Assembly (NCBI GenBank): GCA_910579595.1
Contig: CAJTVM010000013.1
Location: forward strand, 1 to 38,778
DNA: 38,778 bases
From: an uncultured Oscillospiraceae bacterium
GTDB lineage: Bacteria; Bacillota; Clostridia; Oscillospirales; Oscillospiraceae
Direction: 5' to 3'
Of the stretch, positions 15,065 to 21,269 are shown piece after piece. The notes beneath the pieces are model-generated. The model had not been told where the DNA came from and made no database searches. It was given only the letters and a program-made list of their open reading frames with translations. Position 1 is the stretch's first letter. The number at the start of each line of letters is the position of its first letter. The position numbers and the translations under genes are program-made.

Positions 15065-15901
15065 CTATTCAATTATAAACTCTAACCGTCCCGCCGCGCC
15101 ATATGCCGCTTCATACTGGCCGATTACCACGACGACCCGGCCATCCTGGTCCAAATAGAAATCTGTGTTTTCGGAAATCAAGTCGATGACGGACAAATCA
15201 TCCCACAGCATACTGCGCTGCTCCTCGCTCCAGCCCATGATTGTCTTTTCTATGCTGTCCGCAACGATGCGGCGATAATCATTCCCGAACCAGTCCTGCA
15301 GGGTGATACTGCGTCCGCTATTCAGGTCCAAGTTGTAGTAGAAATAGTGATTATACGCACTGAATGCGGTCTCGTACTGCAACACCAGGAAAGAGACGTA
15401 TTGAGGGCTGATGTGCTTGATCTCATAATCCACGGTGATGCCCAGAGGAACAAATTCCTCGGGATTTCCGCCTGTCAGCAGGAAAGCGTCGTAATAGTCT
15501 TTGGCCCTGGTCTCGCTTTCCGCCAGGCAGACACTGATTGCTTTCTGTATCTCCAGGTTCACCCTGGTCTCCAGTTCTGTTTTTCCAGTGTTTTCAATTT
15601 GAGGAATTCGAGCGTCAATATATTTGATTTCATCCTGGGCATGGTATTCGCGGAACACGAATACGCGACACAGCCCGCCAACCACCGGCAGCTCACAGGC
15701 CGCTGATGCGAACACAGGGGATACGTTCAGCATGGTGACAAGGCACAGCATCAACACGGCGGCAATAGAACCTGTCCGTTTCAAGATAAATAGTGCTCCA
15801 TGCTTGCGGCGTCTGGTCAACCCCTCGTTGATTGCCTCCTGTACGACTTCATCCAACTCCTTGGGTATCTGCATTTGCTCATAGCCCTTTCGGTCTATCA
15901 T
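15065..15901 (-). CDS. RsiV-like anti-sigma factor (DUF4163/DUF3298)
   Basis: 278 residues. A short cytoplasmic part (IPKELDEVVQEAINEG, then RRRK) should hold the sigma factor. One membrane helix follows at ~42-65, then the family hallmark NVSPVFASA with PVVGGLCRVF and the outer DUF4163/DUF3298 domain ending RLEFIIE. This order is that of RsiV, which in Bacillus is cut by signal peptidase after binding lysozyme and then releases SigV. It overlaps the 3' end of the ECF sigma gene by 23 bp, so the pair is co-translated. I infer a membrane sensor of envelope damage; lysozyme sensing is known for the family, not shown here. Confidence 0.85.
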   Translation of the reverse strand: MIDRKGYEQMQIPKELDEVVQEAINEGLTRRRKHGALFILKRTGSIAAVLMLCLVTMLNVSPVFASAACELPVVGGLCRVFVFREYHAQDEIKYIDARIPQIENTGKTELETRVNLEIQKAISVCLAESETRAKDYYDAFLLTGGNPEEFVPLGITVDYEIKHISPQYVSFLVLQYETAFSAYNHYFYYNLDLNSGRSITLQDWFGNDYRRIVADSIEKTIMGWSEEQRSMLWDDLSVIDLISENTDFYLDQDGRVVVVIGQYEAAYGAAGRLEFIIE

Positions 15902-16379
15902 CGTCCAACACCTCCATATCCAATTTCAGCAATTTCAGCGCACGGTACAGCCGGGACTTTACAGTACTCAGGTTGGCTGACAAGACCTCCGCGATCTCGT
16001 CCAGCTTCATATCCTCAAAGAAGCGGAGGATCACCACGGTTTTCAGCTCCGGCGGCAACTTGTCAAGGGCCGCGTACAGGTCAAGATATGCCTCCTGTTC
16101 CGGCTGGGTATTGTCCGCCGCCTCCTGTATTTCCTCCAGCGGCACAAAGCGGCGGTTTTTACGCAGGAAGGAGATACTCTCATTGATGAGGATGCGGCAA
16201 AACCAGGTCTGAGCGTATTCCGGACTGTGCAGGCCGGGGCAGGACTGGAGTGCCTTGACGATGGCGTTGTGGACGATGTCCAAAGCGTCCTCTCTGTTTT
16301 TCACATAGGAGTACGCGATTCGGTAAAACCGCTCCTGCTCGTTCTCAATGAGCAGGACAAGTTCCCGCACCGGCTGCAT
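15879..16379 (-). CDS. ECF-type RNA polymerase sigma factor (SigV-like)
   Basis: 166 residues, normal for an ECF sigma factor. Sigma region 2 spans ~15-85 (FYRIAYSYVKNREDALDIVHNA; AQTWFCRILINES) and sigma region 4 ~105-155 (LDKLPPELKTVVILRFFEDM; LDEIAEVLSANLSTVKSRLYRAL). It directs RNA polymerase to envelope-stress promoters when released from its anti-sigma partner, the overlapping RsiV-like gene. Third gene of the operon after the SGNH hydrolase and lipoprotein. The operon promoter at 17838-17861 carries an AAC-N17-CGTC motif of the kind ECF factors read, so the sigma factor probably drives its own operon. The start is supported by AGGTG, 9 nt upstream. Confidence 0.93.
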   Translation of the reverse strand: MQPVRELVLLIENEQERFYRIAYSYVKNREDALDIVHNAIVKALQSCPGLHSPEYAQTWFCRILINESISFLRKNRRFVPLEEIQEAADNTQPEQEAYLDLYAALDKLPPELKTVVILRFFEDMKLDEIAEVLSANLSTVKSRLYRALKLLKLDMEVLDDDRPKGL

Positions 16380-16395
16380 CCATCAGTCACCTGCC

Positions 16396-16851
16396 CTAAA
16401 AATAATCGGAGAGGATCGGGCCTGCGTCTCCCTTCGAAACACATACTACCACATAACGGCCATGCTGTTCAATAACGGCGTCCTCCAGCTTTTCGACCTC
16501 GCCTGGAAGGTAGGAGGAAAAGCTTTTCTTCTGTGCCGCCACCCGTTCTTGGGCCAGCGGCAAGGCCGCTTTTGCGTCCTCCTCCGTCTCAAATTCCAGT
16601 AGGGCCAGCTCCGACGCCGTGGCCCCGCTGCCCACATAGAGCTGGAATGATACCGCGTTGTCGATGCTGTATAGTTTTTTTGCGATCCCTTCATCAGCCG
16701 GAGTAAGCGCTTCCTCAAACACATCGCTTTCCAGCAGCTCCTTCGCCAACTCATCCAACGCCACGTCCTGATTCGCATTTGGCTGGGCGGAACAAGCGGA
16801 CATCAGGATAAGCACAACGACGGTCGTAAGAACGATCAAGGTTTTTTTCAT
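16396..16851 (-). CDS. DUF4358-type lipoprotein
   Basis: 151 residues from the ATG at 16851 (GGAG 11 nt upstream). An in-frame GTG 12 bp earlier is too close to that site. Residues 1-20 form a lipoprotein signal, MKKTLIVL with lipobox LMSAC, so the mature protein should be lipid-anchored outside the membrane. The rest matches the DUF4358 pattern: IAKKLYSIDNA, then LALLEFETEEDAKAA, then HGRYVVVCVSKGD. The function of the family is unknown. It lies 16-19 bp from the SGNH and sigma genes in one operon, so it likely takes part in the same envelope response. Confidence 0.8.
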   Translation of the reverse strand: MKKTLIVLTTVVVLILMSACSAQPNANQDVALDELAKELLESDVFEEALTPADEGIAKKLYSIDNAVSFQLYVGSGATASELALLEFETEEDAKAALPLAQERVAAQKKSFSSYLPGEVEKLEDAVIEQHGRYVVVCVSKGDAGPILSDYF

Positions 16852-16870
16852 TTGTGCGTTCACTCCTATC

Positions 16871-17803
16871 TCATAGTACGATGGTGTGGGTCATCAGGTA
16901 GTCCAGCCACCGCTGGCAGTAGGAGCGCGCCAGATGGATGCCGTCCGGGGCGGCGTCATCCGGGAGGCTCCCGTCCTCGCCAGCCACCGCATTGGCGGTG
17001 TCGATGTAATAGACCTGCTTTTCCTCTGCCAACTTCTGCAAAAGCTGGTTATATTCGTTGATCTTTGGATTTTTTACATAGCTGTGGGTGCTGGAAACCT
17101 CCTGAGATACGGGCATGATGGCCTGGATGTAGATCAGGGCATTGGGGTTGATTTCACGGATGGCGTCCACGATATCCCCATACTTTTGGACGAATATCGA
17201 GCTGTATGCCCAGCCGGTTTCATTGATCCCCAGCATGATATACACTTTTGAGAAATCGGTGGCCTTCAGCGCGTCGATAACGGGCACCTTTTCTCCATCG
17301 ACATTGAACAGCGGACTGGTAAAAACGGTGTCAACCATCAACCCCATATGGGCAAAGAATGTGGTGTTGGACAGGCTGGTGTTGAGAAACAGCCCCTCCG
17401 TCCGGGAGTCGCCGATGAACACAGCATCGTCAAAATATGTGGTATCCACCGGATTGGAGAGTGGAACGGGTTTTGAGAAGTCATAGGTTTCAGGTAATGC
17501 CGGGCCAGGTTCATTCGGAACAGCCGGCGGAGTTTCAACAGCCTGCGGTCTGGTGGTTTCTACAGACAACATCTCATCGTCCGTAAGTTCTGCCTCCGGT
17601 GCAGTTATTTTTTCTACTGGGCTGTTTTTCTCCGGGGAAATGCTTTCTGTGTTCCATGCCATAAGGGCGTGCGCCCCTGCTGATACCGCCAGTATGGAAA
17701 GACCGGCCATGATGGACAGCAGAAGAATGTCGGCAATCTGCGGCCTTCTCCGCCGCCTCCGTCTGGCTCTTTTGGGCGTGTAAGTTTGAACAGCATATCT
17801 CAT
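16871..17803 (-). CDS. Membrane-anchored SGNH/GDSL hydrolase
   Basis: 310 residues from the ATG at 17803, chosen because GGAGG lies 8 nt before it. A very basic N-terminus (KRARRRRRRRP) precedes one membrane helix (~24-48), then a ~70-residue linker, then the SGNH hydrolase fold at ~112-300. Block I is FIGDSRTEG (Ser nucleophile), block III is MLGINETG, and block V is DGIHL (His). Such enzymes add or remove acyl groups from cell-wall polymers or sugars; here it should act outside the membrane. First gene of the ECF-sigma operon, so it is probably an induced envelope-modifying enzyme. The substrate is unknown. Confidence 0.85.
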   Translation of the reverse strand: MRYAVQTYTPKRARRRRRRRPQIADILLLSIMAGLSILAVSAGAHALMAWNTESISPEKNSPVEKITAPEAELTDDEMLSVETTRPQAVETPPAVPNEPGPALPETYDFSKPVPLSNPVDTTYFDDAVFIGDSRTEGLFLNTSLSNTTFFAHMGLMVDTVFTSPLFNVDGEKVPVIDALKATDFSKVYIMLGINETGWAYSSIFVQKYGDIVDAIREINPNALIYIQAIMPVSQEVSSTHSYVKNPKINEYNQLLQKLAEEKQVYYIDTANAVAGEDGSLPDDAAPDGIHLARSYCQRWLDYLMTHTIVL

Positions 17804-17837
17804 TGCAGTGCCCTCCATTTTGTGTGTTCATTTATTA

Positions 17838-17861
17838 GACGCGCCAGGGGGGAGAAAAGTT
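17838..17861 (-). promoter_or_regulatory. Candidate ECF-sigma promoter of the SGNH-DUF4358-sigma-RsiV operon
   Basis: On the minus strand CAAC with TTTT after it (AAC at 17859-17861), 17-bp spacer, CGTC (17838-17841) followed by TAATAA. AAC-N16/17-CGTC is the pattern read by SigV/SigM/SigX-type ECF factors. It lies 34 bp upstream of the first gene, pointing to autoregulation. Confidence 0.55.
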
Positions 17862-17906
17862 GAAACGCGCTGAAAAATATCTGTGCATTTTTTGCAGGCG
17901 GTTTTC

Positions 17907-18074
17907 TAAGAACCTGTATTCACAGCCGAAGCCGCCGGATGGGCGAGGGATTTTCCCATCAGGCAAGGCAAATTTTCGCAGGAATCATTGTGTTTATTTC
18001 AAGAAAATTTAACGTGGCATGGCGGGAAAAGACCCGGCCAAACGGTGAATTGAGGTTGTGAATACAGCTTCTTA
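17907..18074. mobile_element. MITE-like element with 21-bp inverted ends
   Basis: TAAGAACCTGTATTCACAGCC type end (17907-17927) is repeated inverted at 18054-18074 with 2 mismatches over 21 bp. The inner ~165 bp have no coding frame. If the ends start at AGAACCTG, both sides are flanked by TA, the target duplication of IS630/Tc1-mariner elements. It lies between the sigma operon and the BKACE promoter. The inner AAATTTTC/GAAAATTT pair could let the RNA fold as a long hairpin. Confidence 0.6.
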
Positions 18075-18116
18075 ATTATAGGGGTTGCTCATTTCTATCA
18101 AGATCAACAAAAAACG

Positions 18117-18145
18117 GTGACAAATTCCGCAGACTGTGATATAAT
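18117..18145 (+). promoter_or_regulatory. Promoter of the BKACE cassette
   Basis: GTGACA (18117-18122), 17-bp spacer, TATAAT (18140-18145). It leaves a ~140-nt leader before the BKACE start, in which I see no clear terminator or known riboswitch. Confidence 0.65.
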
Positions 18146-18292
18146 AGCCAAAACGTCCAGGGAATACCCGTCCGCCGCCCGGCGCGGATGCCGATGGACT
18201 TCATTTCATCGGATGTATTGGCACCAAGACAACGTGTCATTTAGCATCATAAAAGGGCGGAATGCCCAAAACGGAAAGGATGAAGCTTCACC

Positions 18293-19132
18293 ATGACCAA
18301 GACAATCATCACCGTGGCCACCACCGGTGCGTGGCCCAAGAAAGAAAACAACCCCAACGTCCCCATGACCCCTGCTGAGATTTCCGAGGACGTCTACGCC
18401 TGCTGGAAGGCGGGCGCTGCCGTGGCTCATCTGCATATGCGCGACGATAATGGCAACGGCACCATGAGCGCCGGCAAGTTCCGCGAGACCGTGGAGCTGC
18501 TGCGCAAGAACCACCCCGACTGCGACATTGTCCTCAACCTGACCACCTCCGGCGATCTGAACGCCACCGATGAGACCCGCCAGCTCCACCTGAAGGAGCT
18601 GCGTCCTGAGATGGGCTCCTATGACTGCGGTTCCATGAACTGGCTGCACACCAGCCTGTTCCTCAACCCCCCCAAGTTCCTGGAGGAGCTGGGCCGGAAT
18701 ATGCAGGAGTGGGGCGTGAAGCCCGAGATCGAGGCATTTGATCCCGGCATGATCGCCAACGCCGCCTACTACCTGAAAAAGGGCGTGCTGAAGGGCCCGC
18801 TGCACTTCCAGTTCTGCATGGGCTGCGCCAACGGCATCCCCGGCAGCATGAAAAACCTGGTGTTCATGAAGGAGACCATGGAGCAGTTGTGCCCCGGCTC
18901 CACCTGGAGCTGCTTCGGCGTGGGCCACTCCGCTATGGAGATGATGTACGGCGCCATCGCCATGGGCGGCCACGTCCGCGTGGGCATGGAGGACAACGTG
19001 ATGTACGCCAAGGGCCAGCTGGCCGAGAGCAACGTCCAGTTCGTGGAGCGCGCCGTCCGCGTCAGCCGTGAGTTCGGCCGCGAGGTGGCCACCCCCGACG
19101 AGGCCCGCGAGATCCTGGGTCTGAAGAAATGA
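18293..19132 (+). CDS. Beta-keto acid cleavage enzyme (BKACE/Kce family)
   Basis: 279 residues, a TIM-barrel of the 3-keto-5-aminohexanoate cleavage family. It shows the zinc-binding HLHMRDDNG (His46, His48), IVLNLTTSG, EIEAFDPGM, and GMEDNVMYAKG, which holds a further metal-ligand Glu. These enzymes condense a beta-keto acid with acetyl-CoA, releasing acetoacetate and a new acyl-CoA. The first known member acts in lysine fermentation, but no lysine-pathway genes (kamA, kdd, kal) are here. Instead a zinc-ribbon gene and a 3-hydroxyacyl dehydrogenase-like gene follow. That pairing suggests oxidation of a 3-hydroxy acid (as in carnitine breakdown) followed by cleavage. Family confident; substrate open. 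Confidence 0.9.
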   Translation: MTKTIITVATTGAWPKKENNPNVPMTPAEISEDVYACWKAGAAVAHLHMRDDNGNGTMSAGKFRETVELLRKNHPDCDIVLNLTTSGDLNATDETRQLHLKELRPEMGSYDCGSMNWLHTSLFLNPPKFLEELGRNMQEWGVKPEIEAFDPGMIANAAYYLKKGVLKGPLHFQFCMGCANGIPGSMKNLVFMKETMEQLCPGSTWSCFGVGHSAMEMMYGAIAMGGHVRVGMEDNVMYAKGQLAESNVQFVERAVRVSREFGREVATPDEAREILGLKK

Positions 19133-19320
19133 GCTGGGGCTCCGGTTTTTTCTACTACCACTGTCCGGACTGCGGGAAAAAGTTTAAATACGCCGTAGAG
19201 GACATCCCCGACTTCGGGGACAGCTTCGGCGCCTGCCCGGACTGCGGCGCGATGGGTGACTATGAGCAGGACGGACCCCGCATCCCCCAGGATTTGGAGT
19301 ATTTCGAGGTGGAGCGGTAA
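19129..19320 (+). CDS. Small zinc-ribbon protein
   Basis: 63 residues with two CPDCG knuckles (residues ~13-17 and ~36-40) spaced as in a rubredoxin-like or zinc-ribbon fold, and an acidic C-terminus. Its ATG overlaps the BKACE stop (ATGA), so it is translated together with that enzyme, and the dehydrogenase follows 46 bp later. It has no recognisable catalytic domain. It may be an accessory protein for the BKACE or bind metal or nucleic acid; none of this is shown. The coupling makes it a real gene despite its size. Confidence 0.75.
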   Translation: MSWGSGFFYYHCPDCGKKFKYAVEDIPDFGDSFGACPDCGAMGDYEQDGPRIPQDLEYFEVER

Positions 19321-19366
19321 CGTCAACCCACTTAGGAAACCACAGATGTTGAAAGGAGTGCTACCC

Positions 19367-20293
19367 ATGGACATTAAAAATATTCTGATCTGCGGCGGCG
19401 GCATGATGGGCAAAAACATTGCCTTCGTGTTTGCTTCCAACCCGGACTACCAGATCGGCGTATACGATCTGTACCCCACCGACGTGCCCGCCGGCATCCG
19501 CACCAACACCAAACAGCTGGTGGAGCACGGCGTGCTCACCGACGCCGACGTGGACGACCGGCTGAGCCGGATCTCTTTCACCACCGATATTGACAGCGAG
19601 ATCGTCTCCAAGGCCGACCTGGTGATCGAGGCTGTGTTCGAGGACATGGATATCAAGCGCGAGACCTTCGCCAAGCTGGAGGCCCGCTGCCGCCCCGACG
19701 CTATCTTCTGCACCAACTCCTCCGTCATGAGTCCCTCCGAGATCAGCCGCGATCTGAAGTACCGCGAGCGTTTCGTGGGCACCCATTTCTGGAACCCCGG
19801 CCATCTGATTCCCCTGGTGGAGGTGGTCAAGTCCGATGCCTCCAGCGACGAGGTGGCCCAGACCGTCATGGACGTGCTGGCCAGCGTGGGCAAGGAGCCG
19901 GTGCTGTGCAAGAAGGACGTTCCCGGCTTCATCGCCAACCGGATGCAGCACGCCCTGTGGCGCGAGGCCATCTCTATCGTGGAGCGGGGCATCGCCGACC
20001 CGGAGACGGTGGACAAGGCTGTGCGGTACGCCTTCGGCCTGCGCCTACCCCAGCTTGGCCCCATCACCAACTCCGACATGGTGGGCACACAGCTGACCTA
20101 CAACATCCACGACTACATCCTCAAGGATCTGGAGGATTCCCACGAGCCGTCCCCCCTGCTCAAACAGATGCTGGATGAGGGCAAGCTGGGCTTCAAGTCC
20201 GGCGAGGGCTTCATGAAGTGGACGCCCGAGCAGATTGCCAAGGAGAACGCCGACCTCAATGAGTACCTGATCAAGATGCTCTACGGCAAATAA
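19367..20293 (+). CDS. 3-hydroxyacyl-CoA dehydrogenase family protein
   Basis: 308 residues from the ATG at 19367, with AAAGGAG 6 nt upstream. An N-terminal Rossmann domain (LICGGGMMGKNIAFVF) binds NAD. The catalytic part has NSSVMSPSEIS and GTHFWNPGHLIPLVEVV (His of the catalytic dyad), then the C-terminal helical domain (DVPGFIANRMQHALWREA; GFKSGEGFMKW). The HFWNP version and single-domain length fit members acting on free or unusual 3-hydroxy acids (L-gulonate or carnitine dehydrogenase-like) as well as 3-hydroxybutyryl-CoA. In this operon it would produce the beta-keto acid cleaved by the BKACE. Followed by a terminator. Confidence 0.88.
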   Translation: MDIKNILICGGGMMGKNIAFVFASNPDYQIGVYDLYPTDVPAGIRTNTKQLVEHGVLTDADVDDRLSRISFTTDIDSEIVSKADLVIEAVFEDMDIKRETFAKLEARCRPDAIFCTNSSVMSPSEISRDLKYRERFVGTHFWNPGHLIPLVEVVKSDASSDEVAQTVMDVLASVGKEPVLCKKDVPGFIANRMQHALWREAISIVERGIADPETVDKAVRYAFGLRLPQLGPITNSDMVGTQLTYNIHDYILKDLEDSHEPSPLLKQMLDEGKLGFKSGEGFMKWTPEQIAKENADLNEYLIKMLYGK

Positions 20294-20312
20294 GCCCTGC
20301 TTACCAACTGCG

Positions 20313-20346
20313 AATCCCGGTGCGCTGTGCGCACCGGGATTTATTT
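20313..20346 (+). terminator. Terminator of the BKACE cassette
   Basis: AATCCCGGTGCGC (20313-20325) pairs perfectly with GCGCACCGGGATT (20329-20341 region), loop 3 nt, followed by TATTT. Confidence 0.85.
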
Positions 20347-20349
20347 CAT

Positions 20350-20405
20350 CTTAAGGAAATCTTACAATTCTCCCCTCTGGTTTCTTAACCTCCAGGCGAT
20401 ATACT
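20350..20405 (+). promoter_or_regulatory. Candidate response-regulator-dependent promoter of bceAB
   Basis: A TATACT -10 (20400-20405) has no recognisable -35. Just upstream are CTTAAGGAAAT (20350-20360) and CTTACAATTCT (20361-20371), direct repeats with an 11-bp period, and a third CTTAACC at 20384. Helically phased repeats ahead of a -35-less promoter fit activation by an OmpR-type response regulator, as with BceR. Confidence 0.4.
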
Positions 20406-20501
20406 ATCTGTACCAACACAGATAATACAGTTTGGAAGCGCGGAGCCGTCGCGAACAGCGGGCTAACTCCGCAGTGCAACAACAGTTCGGAGGTAATCTT
20501 T

Positions 20502-21269
20502 ATGTCAATCCTGGAAGTCAATCATGTGAAAAAAGTCTATTCCACCCGCTTTGGATCACAGAAGGTGGAGGCCCTGGCCGACGTATCCTTTACGGTGGAG
20601 GATGGGGAATATGTGGCCATCATGGGCGAATCCGGCTCCGGTAAGACCACCCTGCTGAACATTTTAGCCGCGCTGGATAAGCCCACCGCCGGGTCGGTGC
20701 TGCTGGCTGGGCGGGATCTCACTGCGGTACGGGAAAAGGAGCTGGCCTCCTTCCGCCGGGACAACCTGGGCTTCGTGTTCCAGGACTTCAACCTGCTGGA
20801 CACCTTCAGCCTGCGGGACAACATCTTCCTGCCCCTGGTACTGGCGGGGAAAAAGTACCCGGAGATGAACCGCCGGCTCTCCCCCCTGGCGGAGACGCTG
20901 GGTATTGAAGCGCTGCTGGACAAATACCCCTACGAGGTGTCCGGCGGACAGAAGCAGCGCTGCGCCGTGGCCCGGGCCCTCATCACCCAGCCCCAGATCG
21001 TGCTGGCCGATGAGCCCACCGGGGCGCTGGATTCCCGGGCGGCGGACAGCTTAATGGATCTGTTCACTAAAATCAACCGGGCGGGCCAGACGGTGCTGAT
21101 GGTCACCCACTCCACCACTGCCGCCAGCCGTGCGGGCCGGGTGCTGTTCATTCGGGACGGCAGGGTGTACCACCAGCTCTACCGGGAGAACCGCACCGAC
21201 GGCCAGATGTACCGCCTCATTACCGAAACCCTCACCCGGCTCACTGACGGAGGTGAGAAACGTGCGTAA
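20502..21269 (+). CDS. BceA-like ABC transporter ATP-binding protein
   Basis: 255 residues, MacB/BceA-type ATPase. Walker A GESGSGKTTLLN (~residue 44), Q-loop VFQDFNLLDTFS, signature VSGGQKQRCAVARAL, Walker B IVLADEPTGALDS and H-loop TH. It energises the membrane partner encoded by the next gene, whose GTG start overlaps its stop by 8 bp. BceAB pairs remove or shield antimicrobial peptides such as bacitracin and often also signal to a BceS kinase. No kinase or response-regulator gene is in the window, although the upstream region looks regulator-controlled. Shine-Dalgarno GGAGG. Confidence 0.92.
   Translation: MSILEVNHVKKVYSTRFGSQKVEALADVSFTVEDGEYVAIMGESGSGKTTLLNILAALDKPTAGSVLLAGRDLTAVREKELASFRRDNLGFVFQDFNLLDTFSLRDNIFLPLVLAGKKYPEMNRRLSPLAETLGIEALLDKYPYEVSGGQKQRCAVARALITQPQIVLADEPTGALDSRAADSLMDLFTKINRAGQTVLMVTHSTTAASRAGRVLFIRDGRVYHQLYRENRTDGQMYRLITETLTRLTDGGEKRA

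Noticed and set aside
18146..18292. Riboswitch in the leader of the BKACE gene
   Set aside because: The ~140-nt leader has GC-rich stems but no terminator or blocked ribosome site that would indicate regulation.
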